Assembly: GCF_036226925.1 (NCBI RefSeq) | Contig: NZ_CP109031.1 | Coordinates: 4,960,001-5,024,000, forward strand | DNA from: Streptomyces sp. NBC_00659 | Lineage (GTDB): Bacteria; Actinomycetota; Actinomycetes; Streptomycetales; Streptomycetaceae | Reading direction: 5' to 3' | Length of the DNA stretch: 64,000 nt | Shown here: positions 8,038 through 16,380 of the stretch, piece by piece | How positions within the stretch are numbered: position 1 is the first letter of the stretch | Layout: the number at the start of each line of letters is the position of its first letter | Notes under the pieces: model-generated | Database searches by the model: none | The model's input: only the letters and a program-made list of their open reading frames with translations | What the model was told of the DNA's origin: nothing | Position numbers and translations under genes: made by a program

Positions 8038-9609
8038 ATGGCCGAGGTCGGTACAGCGGGGGCGGAGCGGCAGACGGCGCCGACGCCGGCGGGAAGGGCC
8101 GGGCTGGTCGAGCAGGCCGGTCCGGTGCGTCAGGACAGCGGTGGCGGGCAGGGCGGGAGCGCGTCCGTGCCGGAGCCCGGGCGGCGGCCGTCGCCCGAGG
8201 GCGGGCAGACGGCCGAGGCGTTCGGGGTGCGGGGCTTCGCGGTTCCGGGGTTCGCCGCCTGGCCGGTGAGGGACTTGCCCAAGGAAGAGGGGAAGGCCCT
8301 GCGCGGGCGGGTCCCGCGCGCGGCCCACGCCGAGCTGCTGGTGGACGTCGACCGGCCGGACGCCGTGACAGCGGTCGAGGAGTCCAACCGGGGCCGGATC
8401 CCCGAGCTCACCCCGATCCGGGTCGGCAGGATGGCCGCCACCCCCTTCGCGTTCCTGCGCGGCAGCGCCGGCCTCATGGCGTACGACCTCGCCCGCACGC
8501 CGATGACCGGCATCAGCGCCCAGATCTGCGGCGACGCCCACGCGGCGAACTTCGGCCTGTACGGGGACGCGCGCGGTGGCCTGGTCATCGATCTGAACGA
8601 CTTCGACGAGACGGTGCACGGTCCCTGGGAGTGGGACCTCAAGCGGCTCACCACCTCGCTCGTGCTCGCGGGCCGGGAGGCCGGTGCCGACGAGGACACC
8701 TGCCGCGATGCCGCGCGCGACTGTGTGGGCGCGTACCGCCGCACCATGCGCCTGCTGGCCAGACTGCCGGTGCTGGACGCCTGGAACGCCATCGCGGACG
8801 AGGAACTCGTCTCGCACACCGACGCCCATGACCTGCTCGGCACCCTGGAGCGGGTCTCCGAGAAGGCGCGGGCCAACACCAGTGGACGGTTCGCCGCCAG
8901 ATCGACCGAGGCCGTGGACGGCGGTGGCCGTCGCTTCGTCGACGCGGCACCCGTGCTGCGCCGCGTTCCCGACGCGGAGGCGGCCGCGGTCGCGGCGTCC
9001 CTGGAGCACTATCTGACGACGGTCTCCGAGGACCGCCTCCCCCTGCTCGCCCGCTACGCGGTGCACGACGTCGCCTTCCGCGTCGTCGGCACCGGCAGCG
9101 TCGGCACCCGCTCGTATGTCGTGCTGCTCCTGGACCACCGCGGCGAAGCCCTGGTCCTCCAGGTCAAGGAGGCCCGTGCCTCGGCGCTGCTCCCGCATCT
9201 GGCGACCATCGGCCATCCGATGCCGGAGGTCGCCCACGAGGGTCGCCGTGTCGTCCTCGGCCAGAAGCGCATGCAGGTGGTCAGCGACATCCTTCTCGGC
9301 TGGACCTCGGTCGACGGTCTCCCCTACCAGGTCCGCCAGTTCCGCAACCGCAAGGGCAGTGTCGACCCCGCCGCGCTGGCCGCCGACCATGTCGACGACT
9401 ACGGCCGGATGACCGGTGCCCTGCTGGCGCGCGCCCACAGCCACAGCGCGGACCCGCGCCTGATAGCCGGGTACTGCGGCAAGAACGAGGAGCTGGACGA
9501 GGCCGTCGCCTCCTTCGCCGTCGCCTACGCGGACCGCACGGAGGCGGACCACGCGGCCCTGACGGCGGCGGTCCGAAGCGGACGGATCGCCTCTGAACCG
9601 GGTGTGTGA
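8038..9609 (+). CDS. DUF2252 family protein
   Basis: Protein of 523 aa whose conserved part (about residues 85-510) is DUF2252, a family of unknown biochemical role with a kinase/phosphotransferase-like look. Visible features are RMAATPFAFLRGSAG, ICGDAHAANFGLYG (compare the HGDxxxxN motif of aminoglycoside-phosphotransferase-like kinases) and VIDLNDFDETVHGPWEWDLKRL, whose acidic residues could bind metal. The first 80 residues are Gly/Ala/Pro-rich and probably disordered. GGAGG precedes the ATG at 8038 by 8 nt; a GTG one codon earlier (8035) is possible. No partner gene is evident. I would not assign a substrate. Confidence 0.85.
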   Translation: MAEVGTAGAERQTAPTPAGRAGLVEQAGPVRQDSGGGQGGSASVPEPGRRPSPEGGQTAEAFGVRGFAVPGFAAWPVRDLPKEEGKALRGRVPRAAHAELLVDVDRPDAVTAVEESNRGRIPELTPIRVGRMAATPFAFLRGSAGLMAYDLARTPMTGISAQICGDAHAANFGLYGDARGGLVIDLNDFDETVHGPWEWDLKRLTTSLVLAGREAGADEDTCRDAARDCVGAYRRTMRLLARLPVLDAWNAIADEELVSHTDAHDLLGTLERVSEKARANTSGRFAARSTEAVDGGGRRFVDAAPVLRRVPDAEAAAVAASLEHYLTTVSEDRLPLLARYAVHDVAFRVVGTGSVGTRSYVVLLLDHRGEALVLQVKEARASALLPHLATIGHPMPEVAHEGRRVVLGQKRMQVVSDILLGWTSVDGLPYQVRQFRNRKGSVDPAALAADHVDDYGRMTGALLARAHSHSADPRLIAGYCGKNEELDEAVASFAVAYADRTEADHAALTAAVRSGRIASEPGV

Positions 9610-9847
9610 CGGCGAGAGCCGCTGCTGGTGCCGGCCGCTGCCGCCCCCGCTGTCGGCTGCTGCTGCCCACCGCCGCTGTCCGCCGATGCCGCCATTGCCG
9701 AAGTCGGCTGGTGCCGCTGTCGCTGCCGGTTCCGGAGGCCGGGATGATCGGGGTGGTTGGGGTCATTGGGGTCGTTGTGGCCGTTCAGGTGGCTGTAGGG
9801 GAGGGGAAGGCAGTGAGCCCCGGGGAAGTGTGGCCTACGCTGGTCGG

Positions 9848-10915
9848 GTGACGACCCCGGAAGCCGATCAGAGCCAGTCCGAGCCCGCCTTCGAGGGGGG
9901 CCGGGAACACTCCGGTGCCCCGGAAGGCCAGACTCCCCACGCCTCCCCCGGCGACGACGGCCGCATCACGGACGCGGAGGGCGCGGACATCCCTTCGGGC
10001 ACGGGGTCCGGCTCCCCGTCCGCCTCCCGGACGGAGGGGCAGAACGAGGGGCAGGCACAGGAGCAGGAGCAGGGCGATGGGCGGCCCGAGGCTCGGGCCG
10101 ATGCGGGCCAGAGCCCGGCTCAGAGTGCGGACGACCGGCCCGAGGCGCGCCTGGAGCGGGCCGTGCGAGCGGCCGAGCAGGCGTTGATCGAGTTCGAGAT
10201 CGCCGTGGAGACCTTCCGTGTCGAGGTCGACAACTTCTCCCGGCTGCATCACCAGAAGCTCGGTCCCATGTACTCCCGGCTCGACGAACTGGACGCCCAG
10301 ATCGCCGAGGCGCGTGCCGCCCTCACGGGTGACCCGGAGGACGTATTCAAGGCGCACGAGGCACGGGCGCGGGTCATGCCCATGCCCGGTGTCGAGGAGC
10401 TGTTCCATGGCTGGATGGACTCGGACGGGCTGTTTCCCGAGGCTGTGGCCATGCTCACGGACCAGCCCGTGCGGCCTCCGCAGCGCGTGCGTCCGAGCGA
10501 GGAGGCCCGCAAGCTCTTCCGCGAGCTGGTCCGCAAGGCCCACCCGGATCTCGCGCAGGACGACAACGAGCGCAAGCGGCGTGACGAGTTCATCGCCCGC
10601 GTGAACACCGCGTACGCCAGGGGCGACGAGGCGTTGCTGCGGGAGCTGGCCGCGGAGTGGGCCGCCGGTCCCGCGCCCGAGGAGTGGAAGCCCAGCCGCA
10701 GCGAGGAGCTCTACGCCCGGCTCGAATGGCTCTCCCAGCGCAAGGAGATGCTCACCTTCGTCGCGCGCGAGCTGGAGGAGAGCGCCATCGGCGCCATGCT
10801 CAAGATGGCCCCGGAAGACCCGGACCGTCTCCTGGAGGAGATCGCCGAACAACTGCTGACGCAGGTCGGCGAGCGCGAGCACGAGCTGGCGACGCTGATC
10901 GCCCAGGCTCCCTGA
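9848..10915 (+). CDS. Acidic coiled-coil protein with J-domain-like segment
   Basis: Protein of 355 aa. Residues 1-100 are acidic, Gly/Ser/Gln/Glu-rich and probably disordered. Residues about 100-165 look helical and coiled-coil. Residues about 215-268 (EEARKLFRELVRKAHPDL...FIARVNTAYARGDEALLRELA) resemble a DnaJ J-domain: helix II ending in HPD (232-234), a basic loop, then a helix with the pattern RVNTAYA. The C-terminal 80 residues are again helical. The J-domain match implies an Hsp70 co-chaperone or a fold reused for another purpose; there is no Gly/Phe or zinc region. The start is the GTG at 9848; the open frame upstream is unusual in composition and not needed. The rhodanese gene follows 33 bp later. 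Confidence 0.78.
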   Translation: MTTPEADQSQSEPAFEGGREHSGAPEGQTPHASPGDDGRITDAEGADIPSGTGSGSPSASRTEGQNEGQAQEQEQGDGRPEARADAGQSPAQSADDRPEARLERAVRAAEQALIEFEIAVETFRVEVDNFSRLHHQKLGPMYSRLDELDAQIAEARAALTGDPEDVFKAHEARARVMPMPGVEELFHGWMDSDGLFPEAVAMLTDQPVRPPQRVRPSEEARKLFRELVRKAHPDLAQDDNERKRRDEFIARVNTAYARGDEALLRELAAEWAAGPAPEEWKPSRSEELYARLEWLSQRKEMLTFVARELEESAIGAMLKMAPEDPDRLLEEIAEQLLTQVGEREHELATLIAQAP

Positions 10916-10948
10916 GCTTCATCGGCGCGGTCGGGTAGCGTCAGAGGC

Positions 10949-11296
10949 ATGAGTTTCGGAGCTGGTGTGCCCACGGTCGGGGTCGACAATCTTGCGGTCG
11001 ACGACTTCCTGCTGGACGTCCGGGAGGACGACGAGTGGGAGGCGGGCCACGCCCAGGGGGCACTGCACATCCCCATGAGCGACTTCGTCGCCCGGTTCGG
11101 CGAGCTGACCGAAGCGGCCCCGCAGGACGGCCGGGTCAACGTGATCTGCCGCTCCGGCGGCCGTTCGGCCCAGGTCACCATGTATCTGGTCCAGCAGGGT
11201 ATCGACGCCGCGAACGTCGAGGGCGGCATGCAGATCTGGGAGACCGCCGGCCGCCCGGTCGTGAACGGCAAGGGCGAGCCCGGCTTCGTTCTGTAG
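10949..11296 (+). CDS. Rhodanese-like domain protein
   Basis: Small cytoplasmic single-domain rhodanese of 115 aa, a sulfurtransferase or sulfur carrier. LLDVREDDEWEAGH is the conserved CH2A-like region. The active-site loop is CRSGGRS with the catalytic cysteine at residue 67. The segment GGMQIWETAGRPVV near the C-terminus matches the family ending. The donor and acceptor are not deducible. It follows the J-domain-like gene by 33 bp on the same strand and may be co-transcribed. Downstream is an imperfect 43-bp repeat. Confidence 0.9.
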   Translation: MSFGAGVPTVGVDNLAVDDFLLDVREDDEWEAGHAQGALHIPMSDFVARFGELTEAAPQDGRVNVICRSGGRSAQVTMYLVQQGIDAANVEGGMQIWETAGRPVVNGKGEPGFVL

Positions 11297-11310
11297 ACCG
11301 GGCCCGCCCG

Positions 11311-11460
11311 CCCCGGGGAATGCCGGGGAATCCTGCGTCCGGGTCCGCGCACCCGGGGAATGCCGGGGAATGTCTGTGGTCCCGGTCCGCCCATCCCGGG
11401 GGAATGCAGGGGGAGTCACTGCGGTCCGGGCCTGCCGTCCCCGGGGGAATGCCCGGAGGC
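11311..11460. repeat. Imperfect tandem repeat of about 43 bp, four copies
   Basis: Four copies begin with CCCGGGG(G)AATGC at 11312, 11352, 11395 and 11440 and share a following TCCGGGTCCGC-like block. They lie between the convergent rhodanese and acyl-CoA dehydrogenase genes. CCCGGG makes each unit partly self-complementary, so the region could terminate transcription in both directions. Confidence 0.8.
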
Positions 11461-11469
11461 CGGGTCCTG

Positions 11470-12603
11470 TCAGCTGAGGGAATGCGCTGCCAGCAGGTCT
11501 CCCAGGGCTTCCTCGTGTGCCGCCGCCGGGCCGAGCGACAGTTCCAGATGCTTGGCCCAGGCGTGGTACCGGTGCAGCGCGTACTCGGTGTCTGCGCCGA
11601 ATCCTCCGTGCAGATGCTGTGCGGTCTGCACGACCCGGCGTACCCCTTCGGAAGCCCAGATCTTGGCGACGGCCACATCACCGCCGACCGGGAGCGCGCC
11701 GTCGGCGCCCGTGCTGATCCGCCACGCGGCCTGCCAGAGCGTCGCCTCCATCGCGCGCAGGTCGATGTAGCGGTCGGCGGCCTGGACGGCGACCGCCTGG
11801 AACGTGGCGACCGGGAACCCGAACTGCTCCCGCTTGCTCGTGTACGCGCTCGTCATCCGGAGCACTTCCTCTCCGAGCCCGAGGGCCAGCGCACAGGTGC
11901 CGGTGGCCAGCAGGTCGCGCAGCCACTCCCAGGCCCCCGGCGCGTCGATGACATCCCGGGCGGCGATCCGAGTGGACCGCAACCGCAGCTCGCCGAGCCG
12001 TTCACCGGTCGTGGAGATCTGCTCGGCGAGAACGGCCCCTTCGTGGTCGCGTGGAACCAGTGCGAGGACGGTCCGGTCGGCGTCCGTATGCGCGGGCACG
12101 ACGACGAAGTCGGCGTCGCAGGCCCAGGGGACCGCCGTCTGCACACCGTCCAGGACCCACCCCGCGCCGTCCCGCCGTGCGGTCACGGCGCGTTCGGCCG
12201 GGTCGTGACCGGTCCTGCCGTTGGCGGCGACGGTCAGCACGAGTTCGCCCCGGCCGGCCCGCGCCGGCAGTTCCGCCCTCAACTCCTCGCCGCCGTAGCG
12301 TCGTACGGCCGCCGCCGCCGCGCTGTTCTCCAGCAGCGGTACCCGTGCCAGCACCTTCGCCGACTCCCGCAGCACCAGGCAGAGCGCGATCGCGTCGAGG
12401 CCCGCCCCGCCGGCCTCCTCGTCGAGCAGCAGGCTCAGCAGGTCCGCGTCGGCGAGCCTCGCCCACAAGGGCCGGTCGAAGTCCTCGGCGACGGCGCCCG
12501 CGGTGAGCGCGGGACTGGGCACCCCGTCGGGGGAGACCCCGGCGAACACCCCCTGCGCCGCCTCGGCCGCCGCCTGCTGCTCCTCGGTGAAGGTGAAGTC
12601 CAC
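11470..12603 (-). CDS. Acyl-CoA dehydrogenase (short FadE type)
   Basis: FAD-dependent acyl-CoA dehydrogenase of 377 aa. The N-terminal helical domain (about 1-110) has EEAGGAGLDAIALCLVL. The beta domain (about 115-220) has the flavin region altered to QTAVPWACDADFVVVP. The C-terminal helical domain has YTSKREQFGFPVATFQAV and HLHGGFGADTEYALHRYHAWAKHLELSLG. The usual catalytic Glu in the C-terminal domain is not obvious, which fits the partner subunits of heterotetrameric steroid-type dehydrogenases. The start is the GTG at 12603 (VDFTFTEEQQ), with GGGAGG 8 nt before it. A KstR-like palindrome and a TGACG palindrome stand upstream, pointing to steroid or CoA-side-chain catabolism. The substrate is inferred, not shown. 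Confidence 0.82.
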   Translation of the reverse strand: MDFTFTEEQQAAAEAAQGVFAGVSPDGVPSPALTAGAVAEDFDRPLWARLADADLLSLLLDEEAGGAGLDAIALCLVLRESAKVLARVPLLENSAAAAAVRRYGGEELRAELPARAGRGELVLTVAANGRTGHDPAERAVTARRDGAGWVLDGVQTAVPWACDADFVVVPAHTDADRTVLALVPRDHEGAVLAEQISTTGERLGELRLRSTRIAARDVIDAPGAWEWLRDLLATGTCALALGLGEEVLRMTSAYTSKREQFGFPVATFQAVAVQAADRYIDLRAMEATLWQAAWRISTGADGALPVGGDVAVAKIWASEGVRRVVQTAQHLHGGFGADTEYALHRYHAWAKHLELSLGPAAAHEEALGDLLAAHSLS

Positions 12604-12657
12604 GATCCCGTCCTCCCGCGCACGCACCGGACCAATGACCAGACGGAAAGCCTGATC

Positions 12658-12670
12658 TGACGGTGCGTCA
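12658..12670. promoter_or_regulatory. TGACG-GTG-CGTCA palindrome before acyl-CoA dehydrogenase
   Basis: Perfect 5-bp inverted arms around GTG, 55 bp upstream of the acyl-CoA dehydrogenase GTG and 3 bp from the KstR-like site. On the minus strand it reads TTGACGCACCGTCA, so it could also supply a -35 hexamer (TTGACG). It is either an operator or part of the core promoter. Confidence 0.5.
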
Positions 12671-12673
12671 AGA

Positions 12674-12687
12674 TAGAACAGGTTCTA
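12674..12687. promoter_or_regulatory. KstR-like operator TAGAACAGGTTCTA
   Basis: Fits the published actinobacterial KstR consensus TNNAACNNGTTNNA exactly, including the TAGAAC half-sites. It lies 71 bp upstream of the acyl-CoA dehydrogenase start, in the gap between that gene and paaE. KstR is a TetR-family repressor of cholesterol and steroid catabolism in mycobacteria and rhodococci. Confidence 0.65.
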
Positions 12688-12720
12688 CGAGAAGGGAACG
12701 GCCGACGATCGGCCTCCTTC

Positions 12721-13785
12721 TCAGCGGTCGAAGTCCAACTCGACCTTCTCCGTGGCGGGATGGGACTGGCAGGCCAGTACGTACCCGGCCTCGGTCTCCT
12801 CCGGTTCCAGCGCGAAGTTGCGGTCCATCCGCACCTCGCCCGAGACGAGGAACGCCCGGCAGGTTCCGCACACGCCGCCCTTGCAGGCATAGGGCGCGTC
12901 CGGTCGGTTGCGCAGGACCGCGTCCAGCAGCGACTCGCCGTCCTGGACGGGCCAGGTGCCGCCGCGTCCGTCGAGCCGTGCGGTGACCGTGCTGTGCGCG
13001 GGTGCCGGTACGGCGGAAGGAGCCGTGGTGTCGGCGTCCACGTGGAAGATCTCTTCGTGGATGCGCGTCCGGGACACCCCGAGCCCGCGCAGCGCCCGCT
13101 CGGCGCCCTGGACGAGCCCCATCGGCCCGCACAGGAACCATCCCGCCACCCCGTCCACGGGCAGCAGCGCCGGAAGCAGCCCGGTCAGCCGCTCCTGGTC
13201 GAGCCGGCCGGACGGCAGCCCGGCCTGCTGCTCCTCCCGGGAGAGGACGGTCACCAGCTGGAACCGCTGCGGATAGCGGTCCTTGAGGTCGGCGACCTCC
13301 TCCAGGAACATCGTCGAGGCCGACGTACGGTCGCTGCGGATCAGGCAGAAGCTCGCGTCCGGCTCCCGCGCCAGCAGGGTCGAGGCGATCGACAGCACCG
13401 GGGTGATGCCGCTGCCGCCCACCACCGCCGCGTACAGGCCGGGCGTGGGTTCCAGGGTGAAGCGTCCCGCCGGGATCATCACCTCCACCTCGTCGCCGAC
13501 GGCGATCTCCTTGAGCGCGTACGTCGAGAACGCGCCTCCGTCGACCAGACGCACGCCGACCTTCAGGGTGCGCGGCGCCTCGCCGTCGGGGGAGGGGGCC
13601 GTCGAGCAGATGGAGTACGTGCGGCGGATCTCCGTGCCGTCGAGCGTGCGGCGCAGTGCCAGATGCTGGCCGGCGGCATGCCGGTAGTCCTCGCGCAGTT
13701 CCGCGGGCACCGCGAAGGTCAGGGCCACGGAGTCGTCGGTGATCCGGTCGACCGCGGCCACCGTGAGCGGGTGGAAGCGGGCCAT
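12721..13785 (-). CDS. paaE: Phenylacetyl-CoA epoxidase reductase subunit PaaE
   Basis: Flavin/iron-sulfur reductase of 354 aa that passes electrons from NADPH to the PaaA diiron site of the 1,2-phenylacetyl-CoA epoxidase. The N-terminal FAD-binding domain (about 1-105) has RRTYSICS. The NAD(P)-binding domain (about 110-235) has GGSGITPVLSI and GWFLCGPMGLV. The C-terminal plant-type 2Fe-2S ferredoxin domain (about 265-354) has CKGGVCGTCRAF plus a fourth Cys in VLACQSHP. The start is the ATG at 13785, which overlaps the paaD stop as ATGA. It is the last gene of paaABCDE. Confidence 0.95.
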   Translation of the reverse strand: MARFHPLTVAAVDRITDDSVALTFAVPAELREDYRHAAGQHLALRRTLDGTEIRRTYSICSTAPSPDGEAPRTLKVGVRLVDGGAFSTYALKEIAVGDEVEVMIPAGRFTLEPTPGLYAAVVGGSGITPVLSIASTLLAREPDASFCLIRSDRTSASTMFLEEVADLKDRYPQRFQLVTVLSREEQQAGLPSGRLDQERLTGLLPALLPVDGVAGWFLCGPMGLVQGAERALRGLGVSRTRIHEEIFHVDADTTAPSAVPAPAHSTVTARLDGRGGTWPVQDGESLLDAVLRNRPDAPYACKGGVCGTCRAFLVSGEVRMDRNFALEPEETEAGYVLACQSHPATEKVELDFDR

Positions 13786-14318
13786 CACAGCTCCTTGAAG
13801 TGGTCGAACGGTTCGCGGCAGGACAGACAGCGGCGCAGCGCCTTGCACGCGGTGGAGGAGAAACGGCTGAGCAGTTCGGTGTCGGCCGATCCGCAGGCCG
13901 GGCAGCGGACGGGGTCCAGCTCCGGTTCCGCGCCGGCCGTACGGGTCGGTCCCAGGTCGAGGGCCACCGGCCCGGCGGGACGGTCGCCGCGCGGCGGTGC
14001 TATCCCGAACTCCCGCAGTTTGCGGCGGCCTTCGTCCGAGATGTCGTCGGTCGACCAGGCGGGGCTGAGCACCGTACGCACCAAGACCTCGCGTATGCCA
14101 TGCTCGTGGAGCACCCGCTCGATGTCCATGGACATGGCTTCGACGGCCGGGCAGCCGGTGTAGGTCGGGGTCAGCTCGACCTCGACGCTGTCCGTGCCGC
14201 GGACGTGGACGGCGCGCAGGACACCGAGGTCGTCCAGGGTGAGGACGGGCAGTTCGGGGTCGAGCACGGAGCCTGCCAGCCTGCGCAGTTCCTCCTCCAG
14301 GGCGGTGGTCGTCACCAT
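13785..14318 (-). CDS. paaD: Phenylacetyl-CoA epoxidase-associated protein PaaD
   Basis: Protein of 177 aa of the PaaD/MIP18 (DUF59) family, needed for maturation or stability of the epoxidase, probably iron-sulfur cluster handling. The MIP18-like domain (about 1-100) has VLDPELPVLTLDDLGVLR and TPTYTGCPAVEAMSMDIE with its conserved Cys. The C-terminal zinc-ribbon-like part has CPACGS and CLSCREPFDHFK. The start is the ATG at 14318 (MVTTTALEE), overlapping the end of paaC by 7 bp. The stop overlaps the paaE start. Confidence 0.93.
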   Translation of the reverse strand: MVTTTALEEELRRLAGSVLDPELPVLTLDDLGVLRAVHVRGTDSVEVELTPTYTGCPAVEAMSMDIERVLHEHGIREVLVRTVLSPAWSTDDISDEGRRKLREFGIAPPRGDRPAGPVALDLGPTRTAGAEPELDPVRCPACGSADTELLSRFSSTACKALRRCLSCREPFDHFKEL

Positions 14319-15031
14319 GACGCCCCCGGGTGGCTGCGGTGCAGGTGCTGCATCTCGGCGAGCATCCGCCCGAAGGACTCGGTGTGCAGGCCCTGGCGTC
14401 CGGCGCCGGCCGTCCAGGCCCCGGTCTGCGGGCCTTCGGGGACGGTCAGCGTGGCCCGGCGCAGTGTGGCTTCCACGGACTCCGTCCAGGCGGCCCGGAG
14501 GCCGTCCCAGTCGATGCCGACGCCGTCGAGCGGCTGGAACATCTCGCCGGTGAAGCGCCACAGCGCCTGGCACGCCCGGCTCATCCGCTCGTGACTCTCG
14601 GCCGTGCCGTCGCCGAGGCGCAGGGTCCACTGCTCGGCGTGGTCCTGGTGGTAGGCGACCTCTTTGACGGCCTTGGCGGCCAGGGGAGCGAACTCGCTGT
14701 CCCCGGATGCCAGTTGTGCGTAGAGAAGCCGCTGGTAGGTCGAGAAGTAGAGCTGCCGGGCGATGGTGTGCGCGAAGTCGCCGTTCGACTGCTCGACGAG
14801 CTGGAGGTTGCGGAAGGCGCGCTCCTCGCGGAGATACGCCACCTCGTCCTCGTCACCGGCCATGGACAGCAGGACCCGGGCCTGGCCGAGCAGGTCCAGG
14901 GCGATGTTGGCCAGGGCGACCTCCTCTTCGAGGACGGGCGCGTGGCCGGCCCACTCCCCCAGCCGGTGCGAGAGCACCAGGGCGTCGTCGCCGAGGGCCA
15001 GGGCGGCCGCGGTGTTCACGGTGAGCGTCAC
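14312..15031 (-). CDS. paaC: Phenylacetyl-CoA epoxidase structural subunit PaaC
   Basis: Ferritin-fold subunit of 239 aa that forms a heterodimer with PaaA but usually lacks a working metal site. Typical segments are ALVLSHRLGEWAGHAPVLEEEVALANIALDLLGQAR, SNGDFAHTIARQLYFSTYQ, VKEVAYHQDHAEQWTLRLGDGTAESHERM and, at the C-terminus, LAEMQHLHRSHPGASW. The start is the GTG at 15031, overlapping the paaB TGA as GTGA. Its length matches the family (about 240-250 aa). Confidence 0.95.
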   Translation of the reverse strand: MTLTVNTAAALALGDDALVLSHRLGEWAGHAPVLEEEVALANIALDLLGQARVLLSMAGDEDEVAYLREERAFRNLQLVEQSNGDFAHTIARQLYFSTYQRLLYAQLASGDSEFAPLAAKAVKEVAYHQDHAEQWTLRLGDGTAESHERMSRACQALWRFTGEMFQPLDGVGIDWDGLRAAWTESVEATLRRATLTVPEGPQTGAWTAGAGRQGLHTESFGRMLAEMQHLHRSHPGASW

Positions 15032-15315
15032 AGGTGCTTCACCCCTTCCGGGATCTCGTAGAAGGTCGGGTGCCGGTAGGGCTTGTCGGCGGACGGCTCG
15101 AAGAAGGGGTCCTTCTCGTCGGGCGAGGAGGCCGTGACGGCGGCGGACGGGACGACCCAGATCGACACGCCCTCGCCGCGGCGCGTGTACAGATCGCGGG
15201 CGTTGCGCAGCGCCAGTTCGGCGTCCGGGGCGTGCAGGCTGCCGGCGTGGGTGTGCGAGAGCCCGCGGCGCGAGCGCACGAAGACCTCCCACAGCGGCCA
15301 GTCGGTGTTCGTCAT
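15028..15315 (-). CDS. paaB: Phenylacetyl-CoA epoxidase small subunit PaaB
   Basis: Subunit of 95 aa that bridges PaaAC heterodimers in the epoxidase complex. Recognisable family features are [50 protein letters not shown] and the C-terminal [16 protein letters not shown]. The ATG at 15315 overlaps the paaA TGA, and its own TGA overlaps the paaC GTG. All junctions in this operon are translationally coupled, as expected for a fixed-stoichiometry complex. Confidence 0.95.
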   Translation of the reverse strand: MTNTDWPLWEVFVRSRRGLSHTHAGSLHAPDAELALRNARDLYTRRGEGVSIWVVPSAAVTASSPDEKDPFFEPSADKPYRHPTFYEIPEGVKHL

Positions 15316-16352
15316 GCTCGGGTCGCTCCTGTCTCGCCGGTCGTGCTCGCGGAGCCGCCGGTCCCGCTCGTGTGCTTGCCGGCGTACGCCGCGGCCGCCT
15401 CCCGTACCCAGGCGCCCTCCTCGTGGGCTCGCCGGCGCTGGGTGATCCGCTGGTCGTTGCACGGGCCGTTGCCCTTGAGGACCTCCCAGAACTCCGTCCA
15501 GTCGATGGCGCCGAAGTCGTGGTGCCCCCGCTCCTCGTTCCACACGAGGTCAGGGTCGGGGAGGGTCAGGCCGAGGGACTCGGCCTGGGGGACGGCGATG
15601 TCGACGAAGCGCTGGCGCAGCTCGTCGTTCGAATGGCGCTTGATCTTCCACGCCATCGACTGGGCGGAGTGCGAGGACTCGTCGTCCGGCGGGCCGAACA
15701 TCATCAGGGAGGGCCACCACCAGCGGTCGACCGCGTCCTGCGCCATCGCGTGCTGCTCGGGGGTGCCCTGGCTCAGGGCCAGCAGCAGTTCGTACCCCTG
15801 GCGCTGGTGGAAGGACTCCTCCTTGCACACGCGGACCATGGCGCGCGCGTACGGGCCGTACGAGCAGCGGCACAGGGGGACCTGGTTGGTGATCGCCGCG
15901 CCGTCCACGAGCCAGCCGATGGCGCCGACGTCCGCCCAGGTCAGCGTCGGGTAGTTGAAGATCGACGAGTACTTCTGGCGGCCGGAGTGCAGCTTGTCCA
16001 GCAGTTCGTCGCGGCCGACGCCGAGTGTCTCGGCCGCGCTGTACAGGTACAGCCCGTGTCCTGCCTCGTCCTGGACCTTCGCCATCAGGATCGCCTTGCG
16101 GCGCAGCGAGGGCGCGCGCGTGATCCAGTTGGCCTCGGGCTGCATGCCGATGATCTCGGAGTGGGCGTGCTGCGCGATCTGGCGGACCAGGGTGGAGCGG
16201 TAGGCATCGGGCATCCAGTCGCGGGGCTCGATGCGTTCGTCGGCCGCCACCGCGGCGTCGAAGACGACCTCGTACGCCGCTGTGCGCGCCGCCTCGTCGG
16301 CGGCTTCGTCCGCTTGTGTGCGGGCCGTGTGGTGCGCTGATGCTGTCGCCAT
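15312..16352 (-). CDS. paaA: Phenylacetyl-CoA epoxidase catalytic subunit PaaA
   Basis: Diiron oxygenase subunit of 346 aa that epoxidises the aromatic ring of phenylacetyl-CoA. Iron ligands appear in the ferritin-like pattern: [38 protein letters not shown] (ExxH) and the [32 protein letters not shown] region. [24 protein letters not shown] is the family C-terminal signature. The start is the ATG at 16352 with GAGGGGG shortly before it; the longer upstream frame is antisense to the DUF5819 gene. First gene of paaABCDE. A PaaR-type palindrome lies 28 bp upstream of the start. Confidence 0.96.
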   Translation of the reverse strand: MATASAHHTARTQADEAADEAARTAAYEVVFDAAVAADERIEPRDWMPDAYRSTLVRQIAQHAHSEIIGMQPEANWITRAPSLRRKAILMAKVQDEAGHGLYLYSAAETLGVGRDELLDKLHSGRQKYSSIFNYPTLTWADVGAIGWLVDGAAITNQVPLCRCSYGPYARAMVRVCKEESFHQRQGYELLLALSQGTPEQHAMAQDAVDRWWWPSLMMFGPPDDESSHSAQSMAWKIKRHSNDELRQRFVDIAVPQAESLGLTLPDPDLVWNEERGHHDFGAIDWTEFWEVLKGNGPCNDQRITQRRRAHEEGAWVREAAAAYAGKHTSGTGGSASTTGETGATRA

Positions 16353-16380
16353 GCGGTCCCCCTCGACCTCTCGCTCCCGA

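Noticed and set aside
7168..9552. Long open frame (794 codons) on the minus strand
   Set aside because: Antisense to hxlR and the DUF2252 gene. Composition is Gly/Arg/Val/Asp-rich without domain pattern, as expected for the third-position GC bias of the real genes.
12674..12687. LexA (SOS) box
   Set aside because: TAGAACAGGTTCTA has AAC-NN-GTT spacing, whereas the actinobacterial SOS box is GAAC-N4-GTTC with CGAAC/GTTCG ends. The downstream gene is metabolic.
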